Of a stretch of DNA of 64,000 nt, positions 44,798 to 54,183 are shown piece by piece. The stretch covers positions 310,001-374,000 of the forward strand of contig NZ_AP012322.1 of NCBI RefSeq assembly GCF_001025155.1, given 5' to 3'. Under the pieces are notes generated by a model. That model worked only from the letters and a program-made list of their open reading frames with translations, did not search any database and was not told the DNA's origin. Within the stretch, counting starts at the first letter, position 1; each line of letters starts with the position of its first letter. A program made the translations under genes and the position numbers. This stretch comes from Bifidobacterium angulatum DSM 20098 = JCM 7096. GTDB taxonomy: Bacteria > Actinomycetota > Actinomycetes > Actinomycetales > Bifidobacteriaceae.

Positions 44798-44965
44798 ATG
44801 GCTAAGAGCGCCGACATCCGTCCCGGCATCACGCTGGCATGCACCGAGTGCAAGGAGCGTAATTACATTACGACCAAGAATCGTCGTAACACTCCTGATC
44901 GCCTTGAACTGAAGAAGTTCTGCGCTCGCTGCGGCAAGCAGACCGTGCACCGCGAGACTCGCTGA
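44798..44965 (+). CDS. rpmG: 50S ribosomal protein L33 (zinc-ribbon type)
   Basis: A 55-residue L33 that keeps both CxxC pairs (CTEC and CARC), so it is the zinc-binding C+ form. ATG 44798 follows AGAGGTG. An in-frame ATG at 44792 would add two residues. It is likely transcribed with the tRNAs, and its own terminator follows. Confidence 0.95.
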   Translation: MAKSADIRPGITLACTECKERNYITTKNRRNTPDRLELKKFCARCGKQTVHRETR

Positions 44966-44980
44966 GCACCCAATGCTTTG

Positions 44981-45009
44981 AAGACCCGACCACTGGTCGG
45001 GTCTTTTTG
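44981..45009 (+). terminator. rpmG terminator
   Basis: AAGACCCGACC (44981-44991) pairs with GGTCGGGTCTT (44995-45005) around a 3-nt loop. The stem runs into a five-T tract. Confidence 0.9.
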
Positions 45010-45022
45010 TATGCTGGCAACC

Positions 45023-46207
45023 ATGACTTCTTTTGCAGACATCACTACCATCGCCGTCGGCGGCGAGATCGATCGTTTCGTAGAGCCCACCACCCGTGTC
45101 GGCGTCATCGAGGCCGTGGAAGAGGCCGATGCCAAGGGACTGCCGCTGTTCGTCATCGGCGGTGGGTCCAATGTGCTGGTATCCGATGAGCCGTTCCATG
45201 GCGTCGTGGTTCGCGACGCGCGCCGTGCGATCACCGTTCCGGACGAGGCCGCTCCAGTCGAAGGCGACGACCGCACAGTGCATGTAAACGCCGAAGCCGG
45301 GTGCAATTGGGACGATTTCGTCGATTACTGCGTGCGGCTGGGTCTTGAGGGCGTTGAGGGGCTGTCGGGTATTCCCGGCACCGTTGGTGCGTCCGTGGTG
45401 CAGAACATCGGCGCATACGGCCAGGATGTCGCTAGCAGCGTCGAATCTGTCGAAGTCTGGGATCGTAAGGACAAAGCCGTCAAGAACCTGCATGCCGACG
45501 AGCTGCGGTTCGGCTATCGCATGAGCGCATTGAAGGCAAGCATGTACCAGGCTCCGGCCGTGCCGGCAGGGGAGTTCTTCCCCACGCCACGCTATGTGGT
45601 GCTGTCCGTCACCTTCGCATTGCGGCACAGCAGCACGGGGGTGGTCGGCTACGGCCAGCTTGCCAAGGCCCTGGGCGTGGAAGTCGGCGATCGTATGGAC
45701 ACCAAGGAGATCCGCGATGCCGTGCTACGGGTGCGTGCGGCCAAAGGCATGCTGGAGGATGCGACGCGATACACCCGGTTGGCCATGCAGGGAACGAAGA
45801 AGGCGACGTTGGTCGCAACCGCGCTACGCGCCCAGAACGATACGCCCGACGCCAACCGCCATAGCTGCGGCAGTTTCTTCATGAACCCGATTCTGACCGC
45901 CGAACAGGCAGCCATGCTCCCCCCGGAAGCCCCGCGCTTTGAAGCAGTACTGCCCAACGGCGAGCCCGGCGTCAAAACCTCCGCCGCCTGGCTTATCGAT
46001 CATGCCGGATTCCACAAGGGCTATACGGTGGATGATGACGCCAAGGCAGGTCTATCCACGTTGCATACGCTTGCCCTGACCAACAGGGGCCAGGCCGGTT
46101 CGCAGGATGTCGCAAAGCTGGCGAAAACCGTGCAGGATGGTGTGGAACATACCTTCGGCGTGCGCCTGGTGCCCGAACCGGTGGTCGTGGGGTTCTCGCT
46201 GCGGTAA
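45023..46207 (+). CDS. murB: UDP-N-acetylenolpyruvoylglucosamine reductase
   Basis: MurB reduces UDP-GlcNAc-enolpyruvate to UDP-MurNAc with FAD and NADPH for peptidoglycan synthesis. The 394-residue protein has the FAD motif VIGGGSNVLVSD, the LSGIPGTVGASVVQNIGAYG region and the catalytic C-terminal HSCGSFFMNP (Ser of the GSFF motif). I place the start at ATG 45023. The frame opens earlier but would include the rpmG terminator. No RBS is seen. A TATGCT at 45010-45015 would place transcription start at about the ATG, so a leaderless message is possible. Confidence 0.93.
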   Translation: MTSFADITTIAVGGEIDRFVEPTTRVGVIEAVEEADAKGLPLFVIGGGSNVLVSDEPFHGVVVRDARRAITVPDEAAPVEGDDRTVHVNAEAGCNWDDFVDYCVRLGLEGVEGLSGIPGTVGASVVQNIGAYGQDVASSVESVEVWDRKDKAVKNLHADELRFGYRMSALKASMYQAPAVPAGEFFPTPRYVVLSVTFALRHSSTGVVGYGQLAKALGVEVGDRMDTKEIRDAVLRVRAAKGMLEDATRYTRLAMQGTKKATLVATALRAQNDTPDANRHSCGSFFMNPILTAEQAAMLPPEAPRFEAVLPNGEPGVKTSAAWLIDHAGFHKGYTVDDDAKAGLSTLHTLALTNRGQAGSQDVAKLAKTVQDGVEHTFGVRLVPEPVVVGFSLR

Positions 46208-46313
46208 CCGGATGATGACCGTAGCAAAGCGCAGGGTTTTATGGTGGTGATACAGTCACTATCCGTTTAGGGCGGGAGCCGCGCTGGGCATTGAATCGGA
46301 AGAGAGGACACCG

Positions 46314-47849
46314 GTGAACATATTTCGAAAGAAGTCCGTGGAACAAACGCTTGCAGAGACCGCGGAAACTGGGCATAAGCTCAAACGCGACCTTACCTGG
46401 TGGGATCTGGCCATCATGGGCGTGGCCGTCGCTGTGGGCGCCGGCATCTTCTCCATCGGCGCGCAGGCCGCGGCGTTCCACGCCGGTCCCGCCGTTATCA
46501 TCAGCTTCCTTATCGCAGGCATCGTGTGTGGTGCGGCCGTCATGTGCTACGCGGAATTCGCCTCGATGATTCCGGTGGCAGGTTCCGCCTACACCTTCAC
46601 CTATACGACGGTCGGCGAGATCGTGGCATGGATCATCGGCTGGGATCTTATTCTGGAGATGCTGATGGCCGGCTCGGTGGTCTCGAAATACTGGGGCGTC
46701 TACCTGAACGATTTCTTCCGGCTTGTCGGGTGGAACATCAACACAAACGTCGCCATCGGATCGTTCCATTGTGATTTCGCGCCGATCGTCATCGTCGCGT
46801 TCTTCACCGTGCTGCTGGTATTCGGCACCAAAATCGGCGCCCGTGTCGATGGCGCGCTGACCATCCTCAAGATCGCCATCGTACTGTTCGTGGTCATCGT
46901 CGGCTTCTTCTATGTCAAGGCCAGCAACTTCACCCCGTTCATCCCCCCGAGCGAACCGGTCGCATCATCCGATGCCGCTTCCGGCGTCAGCGCCGCCATG
47001 AACCAGCCGCTATGGCAGTGGTTCACCGGCATGACGCCGACCATCTACGGTGTGACTGGCATCCTGTCCGGCGCGGCGCTGGTGTTCTTCGCCTTCCTCG
47101 GCTTCGACGTTGTGGCCACCACTTCCGAGGAGGCCATTAACCCGCGCAAGAACGTGCCGCTGGGCATCGGCGTGGGCATGGGCGTCATCATCGTGCTCTA
47201 CACGCTTGTCGCCATCGTGACCACCGGTATGGTGTCCTACAAGGATCTCGCCAAGCAGAGCAGTCCGTCGCTGGCCACCGCGTTCGAAATGGTGGGGGCC
47301 AACTGGGCCGCCAAGATCATCAGCTTCGGCATCGTGATCGGCCTGGCCACCGTGGTCATGGTGCTGCTGTTGGGCGTCACCCGCGTGGTGTTCGCCATGA
47401 GCCGAGACGGCCTGCTGCCGCGCCGGATGAGCACCACCGGCAAGAACGGCACCCCCGTCGGCCTGCAGATCGGCGTGGGCGTGGTCATGGCGCTGATCGC
47501 GGCCTGCTCCGATGTCGACGTGCTTGCCGACATGGTCAACATCGGCACGCTTTCGGCCTTTACCCTCGTCGCCATCTCCGTGCCGATCATGCGCAAGAAG
47601 CGCCCCGATCTCAAGCGCACGTTCAAGATGCCCGGCAATCCATGGATTCCTATACTCATCGCGTTGGCGAATCTTTGGCTCATGCTCAACCTGAGCGTGC
47701 TGACGTGGATTCGATTCGTGGTGTGGCTGATCGTGGGCTTCATCATCTACTTCGGCTACGGGTATCGGCATGCGCGCCTCGGCAATGGCGAGTTGAACAA
47801 AGCGGCACAACCCCAGAGTGGGGCGGAACTTGCCCAAGCCGGGGAGTAG
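46314..47849 (+). CDS. Amino acid permease, APC superfamily (CAT-like)
   Basis: A 511-residue transporter with about 12-14 helices. GTG 46314 follows AGAGAGGAC. The TM1 motif GVAVAVGAGIFSIGAQAA and the TM6/8 region FFAFLGFDVVATTSEEAINPRKNVPLGI mark the cationic amino-acid transporter branch (YfnA/CAT). A basic N-terminus precedes TM1. The substrate could be a branched-chain, cationic or other amino acid and cannot be told here. Confidence 0.9.
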   Translation: MNIFRKKSVEQTLAETAETGHKLKRDLTWWDLAIMGVAVAVGAGIFSIGAQAAAFHAGPAVIISFLIAGIVCGAAVMCYAEFASMIPVAGSAYTFTYTTVGEIVAWIIGWDLILEMLMAGSVVSKYWGVYLNDFFRLVGWNINTNVAIGSFHCDFAPIVIVAFFTVLLVFGTKIGARVDGALTILKIAIVLFVVIVGFFYVKASNFTPFIPPSEPVASSDAASGVSAAMNQPLWQWFTGMTPTIYGVTGILSGAALVFFAFLGFDVVATTSEEAINPRKNVPLGIGVGMGVIIVLYTLVAIVTTGMVSYKDLAKQSSPSLATAFEMVGANWAAKIISFGIVIGLATVVMVLLLGVTRVVFAMSRDGLLPRRMSTTGKNGTPVGLQIGVGVVMALIAACSDVDVLADMVNIGTLSAFTLVAISVPIMRKKRPDLKRTFKMPGNPWIPILIALANLWLMLNLSVLTWIRFVVWLIVGFIIYFGYGYRHARLGNGELNKAAQPQSGAELAQAGE

Positions 47850-47882
47850 CCTAGACGGAAGCGATTGTTCAAGGAGGTAACC

Positions 47883-48200
47883 ATGCCATACGTTATCGCC
47901 CAGCCTTGTGTGGACGTCAAGGACAAGGCATGCGTGGACGAGTGCCCGGTCGACTGCATCTACGAAGGGTCCCGTTCGCTGTACATCAACCCGAACGAAT
48001 GCGTCGATTGCGGCGCATGCGAGCCCGTGTGCCCCACCGAGGCCATCTTCTACGAGGATGACCTGCCCGACGAGTGGGCCTGGTACAAGGACGCCGCAGT
48101 GAGCTTCTTCGCCGAAGTCGGCGACCGCGGCGGTGCCGGCGGTGAAGCCATCGGCAAGGATCCCGAACAGGTTGCGGCCCTGCCGCCGCAGAACCAGTAA
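47883..48200 (+). CDS. fdxA: 7Fe ferredoxin
   Basis: A 105-residue FdxA-type ferredoxin with a [3Fe-4S] and a [4Fe-4S] cluster. The N-terminal cluster cysteines are in CVDECPVDC and the C-terminal ones in CVDCGACEPVCP. The acidic stretch EDDLPDEWAWY is typical of actinobacterial FdxA. AAGGAGGTAACC precedes ATG 47883. It sits directly before dapC, the usual actinobacterial pair. Confidence 0.95.
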   Translation: MPYVIAQPCVDVKDKACVDECPVDCIYEGSRSLYINPNECVDCGACEPVCPTEAIFYEDDLPDEWAWYKDAAVSFFAEVGDRGGAGGEAIGKDPEQVAALPPQNQ

Positions 48201-48213
48201 CGGTCACACGCAT

Positions 48214-48245
48214 CGCAACGCCTTTCCCTCGGGAAAGGCGTTGCG
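48214..48245 (+). terminator. Hairpin between fdxA and dapC
   Basis: CGCAACGCCTTTCCC (48214-48228) mirrors GGGAAAGGCGTTGCG (48231-48245) with almost no loop. No T-run follows, so partial read-through into dapC is likely. Confidence 0.6.
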
Positions 48246-48267
48246 CTACATACGGAAAGGAACATAC

Positions 48268-49452
48268 GTGGGTTTTCACGAATTCTCATCGCCCTACGAC
48301 TGGTCGCGCATCGCACAATACAAAACCTTGGCCGAAGCCGCGCCCGGAGGCATGATCAACCTTTCCGTCGGCTCTCCGGTCGATCCTGTCCCCGCCAGCG
48401 TGCAGCAGGCGCTCGCGGGCGCAGCCGATGCGTCTAACGCGCACGGGTATCCCGCCACCGTCGGCAGCGCCGATCTGCGCGAAGCCATCCAAACATGGTT
48501 CCGCACCATGCGCGGTGTGGATCTGGGCGCGGTGAACGCCGGCGTGGTGCCCACAGTCGGTTCCAAGGAGGCCGTGGCATTAATGGCCAGCCTGCTGCAT
48601 TTGGGCACCGGTGACGTGGTCGTGCAGCCCAAGGTCAGCTATCCGACCTATGAGATCGGCACGCAGTTGGCTGGCGCCACCGTGCTGAAGGTCGACGATG
48701 TGGCCGACGTCGAATCCTGGGTGAACGTTCCTGGCGTCAAAGCCGTATGGGTCAATTCTCCCAATAATCCTTCGGGCGGGGTGCTGGGAGCCGAATGGCT
48801 TGCCGAGATCATTGCCGCGGCCCGTCGCATCGGAGCGGTGGTGCTGTCCGACGAGTGCTATGCGCTTATGGATTGGCGTTCCGCCCGTTGCGAAACCCGC
48901 GGGAATCACGGAATCGAACCTGAGCAGGCTGGTGTGCAGGCCATGCCGTCTACGCCATGCGCGCTGAGCCCTTCCGTGTGCGAGGGTACTGCGGACAATG
49001 TGCTGGTGCTGTACTCGCTGAGCAAGCAGAGCAATATGGCCGGGTATCGTACGGCTTTCATCGCCGGCGACTACCGCCTGGTGCATGCCATGAGCGATTA
49101 CCGCAAGCAGATCGGGCAGATTATTCCCGGGCCGGTACAGGCCGCCATGGCTGCCGGACTGCGTGATACGCAAGCCGTGCGCACGCAGTGGAAACGCTAT
49201 TACGATCGATTGGCACGCCTGGTGGAGGCGCTGCGCGCATACGGGTACCGTGCGTCTATGCCGGACGGCGCGTTATACGTGTGGGTCAAGACGTTGAACG
49301 GTGATTGCTGGGCCGATATGGCTGAACTCGCCAAGCTGGGCATTGTGCCAAGCCCAGGTGAGTTCTACGGCGCTGTGGAATATCTGCGATTCTCCGCCAC
49401 CGCCAGTGATGAGGCGATCGATGCGGCATGTGCACGTCTCGCTTCGGCATAA
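48268..49452 (+). CDS. dapC: Succinyldiaminopimelate aminotransferase (DapC-like)
   Basis: A 394-residue PLP aminotransferase of fold type I for lysine and meso-DAP synthesis. GTG 48268 follows GGAAAGG. Recognisable parts are INLSVGSPVDP, VNSPNNPSGGVLG, VLSDECYALMDW and the PLP-lysine motif LYSLSKQSNMAGYRTAF. The fdxA neighbour supports the DapC assignment. The related class I enzymes differ little, so substrate is inferred from context. Confidence 0.87.
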   Translation: MGFHEFSSPYDWSRIAQYKTLAEAAPGGMINLSVGSPVDPVPASVQQALAGAADASNAHGYPATVGSADLREAIQTWFRTMRGVDLGAVNAGVVPTVGSKEAVALMASLLHLGTGDVVVQPKVSYPTYEIGTQLAGATVLKVDDVADVESWVNVPGVKAVWVNSPNNPSGGVLGAEWLAEIIAAARRIGAVVLSDECYALMDWRSARCETRGNHGIEPEQAGVQAMPSTPCALSPSVCEGTADNVLVLYSLSKQSNMAGYRTAFIAGDYRLVHAMSDYRKQIGQIIPGPVQAAMAAGLRDTQAVRTQWKRYYDRLARLVEALRAYGYRASMPDGALYVWVKTLNGDCWADMAELAKLGIVPSPGEFYGAVEYLRFSATASDEAIDAACARLASA

Positions 49453-49550
49453 TGCGCGCAGCGTCGGGAAACATGGCAGGAAGCACGGATTGCGTGAACG
49501 GATCGGCACCACGAATCGCCGAAGTCCGGTCGTAGTGTAAACTGAATTAC

Positions 49551-49638
49551 GCCTCTACGCGGCGTTACGTCACCGAACTCCCCCAGGGCAGGAATGCAGC
49601 AAGGGTAAGTGGCCTCTGTCGGGTGCGTAGAGGTTTTT
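49551..49638 (+). ncRNA. ffs: Signal recognition particle RNA, small bacterial form
   Basis: CCTCTACGC and GCGTAGAGG close a long hairpin. Its tip carries the conserved Ffh-binding region (GGGCAGGAATGCAGCAAGGG). A T5 tract follows. A TAAACT at 49538-49543 is suitably placed as -10. Confidence 0.93.
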
Positions 49639-49714
49639 CCATATCCGCATGCGGAACGAAGCCGTTCCGTTGCCGAAACGGTTGCTGTTCCGCTGATGCA
49701 CTACTCTTAAAACC

Positions 49715-50818
49715 ATGACCGACGAACACACTCCCATGCAGCCCGTGATCCGCGACCCCAAAGCGCCTGTGAATCTGCTCGATGATTTCGAAGAAACCGG
49801 CATAGTCACGCCGGAGACCGGAGTGTCGCTGTCTGATTTTGAGGATGAGGGCGCGCTGGGGGCCGAACCCGAGGAGCTGGGCGCACTGGGGTATGTCGAT
49901 CCGTTGAATGTTCGCCCGCGCACATCGAGCAGGGTGCTGTGCCTGGTATTCGGCGTGCTGCTGCTGGTCTTGGCTGGTGTGGCATGGTGGTTGGGCGTGT
50001 GCACGCAGAACGGCCAGTCCTATGACGACATGGTGGAAAGCTCGTTCTCTTCGATCGTTCCCGGCTGGGTTTCCGCGGTGCTGGGAGTCGGCACGCATCC
50101 GATGGTGCTGATCGTCTCGACGATTATCGCCGTGGGTGCCGTGGCTATTGCCGTGGTGCGTAAGCGGTGGTGGCTGCTTGGTCAGATGGCGGTGTTCGCG
50201 GTGCTGTGCTTCTGCATGTCATTGCTGAAGTATGTGCTGCCTCGTCCGTTCATCATCAAAACCGTAATCGACAACGCGCATAATTCCGCGCCATCCGGCC
50301 ATACCATACTGGCCATGGCCTCGGCGGCGATGCTGGTGCTTGCCGTGCCGCGCGTCTGGCGGTGGCTCGCTTCGCTGGTCGCTATGGCGTGGGGGCTGTT
50401 CGTCGGCCTGTCGGTGGTGTGCGGCAAGTGGCATCGTCCCACTGATGCGGTGATGTCCATGCTGATCGTGGCCGGGCTTGCCTTGATCGTGCTTGCGTGT
50501 ACGCGTACTTCCGGCATGGACGCATTGGGCACCCGTCGTTCCTCCGCAGGCGTGCAGATCGTTGCCTCGGTGGCCATTACCGCGGGATTGTTCGCCACCG
50601 CGTTCGCGGGGTATGTCATCTGGCAGGTGATTCCCGGTTTGACGGTCAGTGCGGCGTGGGCGAACACCGATTCGGTGTATTCCTCCATGATGCTTATTGC
50701 CGGGGTCGACGCCACGGTGTTTGGCCTGCTATCGGCAACACGTCAGCTCACCGCTTCGCCGTTAAGCAAGACCGGTCTGGTGGGGGAGCCTCCGGCGCCG
50801 CCCCGCAGTCGAGGCTGA
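49715..50818 (+). CDS. PAP2-family membrane phosphatase
   Basis: A 367-residue membrane protein. About 65 acidic residues precede the first helix. The PAP2 core has KYVLPRP, then APSGHT, then SVVCGKWHRPTD. The catalytic histidines are present. The arginine of the classic SRxxxxxHxxxD motif is Val here, as in the WHRPSD-type subgroup of actinobacteria. Possible substrates are undecaprenyl or phosphatidyl phosphates. No clear RBS is seen. TACTCT at 49702-49707 could give a leaderless message. Confidence 0.85.
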   Translation: MTDEHTPMQPVIRDPKAPVNLLDDFEETGIVTPETGVSLSDFEDEGALGAEPEELGALGYVDPLNVRPRTSSRVLCLVFGVLLLVLAGVAWWLGVCTQNGQSYDDMVESSFSSIVPGWVSAVLGVGTHPMVLIVSTIIAVGAVAIAVVRKRWWLLGQMAVFAVLCFCMSLLKYVLPRPFIIKTVIDNAHNSAPSGHTILAMASAAMLVLAVPRVWRWLASLVAMAWGLFVGLSVVCGKWHRPTDAVMSMLIVAGLALIVLACTRTSGMDALGTRRSSAGVQIVASVAITAGLFATAFAGYVIWQVIPGLTVSAAWANTDSVYSSMMLIAGVDATVFGLLSATRQLTASPLSKTGLVGEPPAPPRSRG

Positions 50819-50914
50819 CACGCGGGGCAATCGGCTCCGGTCGGGCGATATGAAACGGCTGACCATATGTCGTGAGTATTATGGCTCACGAAAGCACAGC
50901 AATAAGGAGAGGGA

Positions 50915-53905
50915 ATGGCAGACGGCAGCAAGCTTGTGATTGTAGAGTCTCCTACCAAGGCACGCAAGATCAGCGGATACCTGGGGGACGGCTATACCGT
51001 CATGGCATCGGTGGGGCATATTCGTGACCTCGCGCAGCCCAGTCAGGTACCTGCGGCCGATAAGGAGCATTACGGCAAGTTCGGTGTGGACGTCAATGAC
51101 GGGTTCAAGCCGTACTACATCGTCGGAGCCGACAAGCGCAAGACCGTGGCTGATCTGAAATCCGCCCTGAAAAAAGCCGATGAGCTTTATCTCGCCACTG
51201 ATGAGGATCGTGAGGGCGAGGCCATCGCATGGCATCTGGTGGAAACGCTCAAGCCGAAGGTGCCTGTCAAGCGCATGGTGTTCCACGAGATCACGAAGAA
51301 CGCCATCAAACAGTCCCTTGAACAGACCCGTGATGTCGACGCCGATATGGTCGACGCGCAGGAGACCCGTCGTATCCTTGACCGCCTGTACGGCTACGAG
51401 CTGTCCCCGGTGTTGTGGCGCAAGGTCGGGCCGGGCCTGTCCGCCGGCCGTGTGCAGTCGGTGGCGACACGACTGATTGTGGAGCGCGAGCGGGAACGCA
51501 TGGCCTTTACCCGCGCTTCGTATTGGGATATTGTGGCGAAGCTCGCTGCTGCGAACACACAAGGCGAGCGTGTCGGCTTCGACGCCCGCATGGTGTCTTT
51601 GGGCGGCAGGCGTCTGGTCGGATCGAAGGATTTCGGCGCCGATGGCAAGCTGACCCCGGCCGGGTTCGCGGATAACGTCTGCCAGTTGAGTCAGACGGAT
51701 GCCGCAGCCGTGGCGCAGGAGCTGGAACATGCGCCGTTCACCGTGATGTCGATGGAATCGAAGCCGTATCGTCGCCGCCCATTGCCGCCGTTCACCACCT
51801 CCACATTGCAGCAGACCGCCGGTAACCGTCTGGGCATGAGCTCGCGTGCCACCATGCGCGCGGCTCAGGGATTGTACGAAAACGGCTATATCACGTATAT
51901 GCGAACCGATTCGGTGACATTGTCCAGCGAGGCCATCGCGGCTGCCCGCAATGCCGTCGAATACCATTTCGGCAAGTCGTTTCTGTCCGATGCCCCCAAG
52001 CAGTACGACACCAAGACGGCTGGCGCCCAGGAGGCCCACGAATGCATCCGTCCGGCGGGGGCACGGTTCCATGATCCGGATGAGCTCGCCACCAGGGTGC
52101 CAAGCGATCAGCTGAAGCTGTACACGCTGATCTGGCAGCGTACGCTTGCCTCCCAGATGGCAGACGCCACCGGTTCGACCGCAACGGTGAAGATCTCCGC
52201 TCCGGCCGGCGGCCATGGCGAGGCGCTGTTCCAGGCCTCCGGTACGGTGATTGATTTTCCGGGCTTTATGAAGGCCACCGGCGAGCAGCATCATGCGGCG
52301 AAGCAGGGCGGCAGGAAAGGTGAGAATGCCGAAGGCAATGCGTCGTTGCCGCCAATGAGCGCAGGCCAACGACTAGATGTTGCCGATGTGCAGGCCGACG
52401 GGCATGAGACCCAGCCTCCGGCACGATACACGGAAGCGTCGCTGGTCAAGACTTTGGAGGCCAAGGAGATTGGACGACCGTCCACGTATGCGTCGATTAT
52501 CTCCACCATCATCGATCGCGGGTATGTGTATGAGCGTGGCCGTGCGCTGATTCCCAGCTGGCTTGCGTTCGCGGTCGTCAAACTGTTGGAGACGAAGTTC
52601 CCCAAGCTGGTCGATTACCAGTTCACCGCCGATATGGAAAACGGCCTTGATCAGATTGCGCATGGCAAGCAGACCGGGCGTGATTGGCTGACCCGGTTCT
52701 ACTTCGGCGATGGCGATGCCGCAGCGGCCAATGCGGACGAGGCCCATGAGGGTTTGCAGCGCCAGGTGGCGCAGTTGGGTGAAATCGATGCGCGTGCCAT
52801 CAATACCATTGAGATCGGTGATGGCCTGCATGTGCGTGTCGGCAGGTATGGTCCGTACCTGGAGGACATGGCGCATACGGATGAGGACGGCAATCCGAAG
52901 CGCGCGGCGCTTCCCGACACCATTGCGCCCGACGAGCTTACGGTGGACGTTGCACGGGATCTGATCGAGAATCATTCCGGTGGGCCGCGCGAGCTTGGCA
53001 AGGATCCGAAGACCGGAGGCACCGTGGAGGTGCGTAATGGCAGGTTCGGCCCGTATGTGGCATTGCTGCCCGTCGAAGGTGCCGTTTCGCCGGCCCCGGC
53101 CAAGGGGTCGAAGAAGTCTGATGCGCCTCGCCCGAAAATGGCCAGCCTGTTTAAGACGATGAGCCCGGAATCCATTACGTTGGATGATGCGCTGCGGTTG
53201 TTGAGCCTGCCTCGTGAAGTCGGCTCCTATGAGGAGGCGAACGCCGAAACCGGCGAGATCTCCACGTCGACGGTTGCGGCGAACAATGGCCGGTATGGTC
53301 CGTACCTGACCAAGACGAAGGCGGATGGTTCCACGGAGACCCGTTCGCTGAATTCCGAGGATGAGATCTTCACCGTTGATATTGAAACGGCCAAGGCTCT
53401 GTTCGCGCAGCCGAAATTCCGTGGTCGTGGCCGTGGCGCAGCCAAGCCGCCGATTCGTGAGCTCGGCACCGATCCGGAGAGCAAGAAGCCCGTGGTGATT
53501 CGTGAAGGCCGTTTCGGCATGTATCTGACGGATGGTGAAACGAATCGCACACTGCCGCGTCAATACGATCCCGCTACGATCACGCCCGAGGATGCGTACC
53601 GCATTCTTGCCGAGAAGCGTGCGATGGGCCCGACGAAGAAGCGTGGCGGTCGCCGTGGCGCCGCCAAGAAGTCGATTGCGAGAAAGACCAGTGGGAAGAA
53701 GGCGGTGAGCGCCGTCGAGGCGAAGCGCGCCGAACGCCGCGCCAAGGTGAAGCAGCTGGCCGATAAGGGGTGGGCGAATACGCGCATTGCCGAGGAGCTG
53801 GGGTCTACGCCGTCTACGGTGAAGTCCGATATCGCCTGGCTGACCGAGCATGAAGGCTATGAGCGTCCGAGCGTCGTGCCTAAGGGCTCTGCGAAGAAGA
53901 AGTGA
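50915..53905 (+). CDS. topA: DNA topoisomerase I with C-terminal helix-turn-helix
   Basis: A 996-residue type IA topoisomerase that relaxes negative supercoils. The Toprim domain starts LVIVESPTKARKI and has the metal-binding DEDREGEAI. Active-site Tyr328 lies in YITYMRTDS. The C-terminus has actinobacterial TopA repeats (GRYGPYL, GRFGPYV, GRYGPYL, GRFGMYL) rather than zinc ribbons. It is followed by a Lys/Arg-rich linker and about 45 residues that read as a helix-turn-helix (LADKGWANTRIAEELG, then STPSTVKSDIAWL). ATG 50915 has AAGGAGAGGGA upstream. tmk and holB follow. The stop codon is the first part of a 107-bp repeat. Confidence 0.95.
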   Translation: MADGSKLVIVESPTKARKISGYLGDGYTVMASVGHIRDLAQPSQVPAADKEHYGKFGVDVNDGFKPYYIVGADKRKTVADLKSALKKADELYLATDEDREGEAIAWHLVETLKPKVPVKRMVFHEITKNAIKQSLEQTRDVDADMVDAQETRRILDRLYGYELSPVLWRKVGPGLSAGRVQSVATRLIVERERERMAFTRASYWDIVAKLAAANTQGERVGFDARMVSLGGRRLVGSKDFGADGKLTPAGFADNVCQLSQTDAAAVAQELEHAPFTVMSMESKPYRRRPLPPFTTSTLQQTAGNRLGMSSRATMRAAQGLYENGYITYMRTDSVTLSSEAIAAARNAVEYHFGKSFLSDAPKQYDTKTAGAQEAHECIRPAGARFHDPDELATRVPSDQLKLYTLIWQRTLASQMADATGSTATVKISAPAGGHGEALFQASGTVIDFPGFMKATGEQHHAAKQGGRKGENAEGNASLPPMSAGQRLDVADVQADGHETQPPARYTEASLVKTLEAKEIGRPSTYASIISTIIDRGYVYERGRALIPSWLAFAVVKLLETKFPKLVDYQFTADMENGLDQIAHGKQTGRDWLTRFYFGDGDAAAANADEAHEGLQRQVAQLGEIDARAINTIEIGDGLHVRVGRYGPYLEDMAHTDEDGNPKRAALPDTIAPDELTVDVARDLIENHSGGPRELGKDPKTGGTVEVRNGRFGPYVALLPVEGAVSPAPAKGSKKSDAPRPKMASLFKTMSPESITLDDALRLLSLPREVGSYEEANAETGEISTSTVAANNGRYGPYLTKTKADGSTETRSLNSEDEIFTVDIETAKALFAQPKFRGRGRGAAKPPIRELGTDPESKKPVVIREGRFGMYLTDGETNRTLPRQYDPATITPEDAYRILAEKRAMGPTKKRGGRRGAAKKSIARKTSGKKAVSAVEAKRAERRAKVKQLADKGWANTRIAEELGSTPSTVKSDIAWLTEHEGYERPSVVPKGSAKKK

Positions 53906-53969
53906 CAGTCCGGTGGACTGTGCGTGGCAGTGAGCAGCGGTAGCGTTGCGAACGTCGCAGGGTACAGTG

Positions 53970-54050
53970 ATGAATATGCACCAAGGCATATTCATCTCCT
54001 TTGAAGGACGGACAGTCCGGTGGACTGTGCGTGGCAGTGAGCAGCGGTAG
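53970..54050 (+). other. Short frame from the first duplicated tmk start
   Basis: ATG 53970 encodes the first 13 residues of tmk ([13 protein letters not shown]) and then 13 out-of-context residues ([13 protein letters not shown]) before TAG. Since it has the same start context as tmk, it may be translated. I regard it as a by-product of the duplication, not a gene. Confidence 0.5.
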
Positions 54051-54076
54051 CGTTGCGAACGTCGCAGGGTACAGTG

Positions 54077-54157
54077 ATGAATATGCACCAAGGCATATTC
54101 ATCTCCTTTGAAGGACGGACAGTCCGGTGGACTGTGCGTGGCAGTGAGCAGCGGTAG
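54077..54157 (+). other. Short frame from the second duplicated tmk start
   Basis: Identical to the frame at 53970-54050, from the second repeat copy. It ends 26 bp before the real tmk start. Confidence 0.5.
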
Positions 54158-54183
54158 CGTTGCGAACGTCGCAGGGTACAGTG

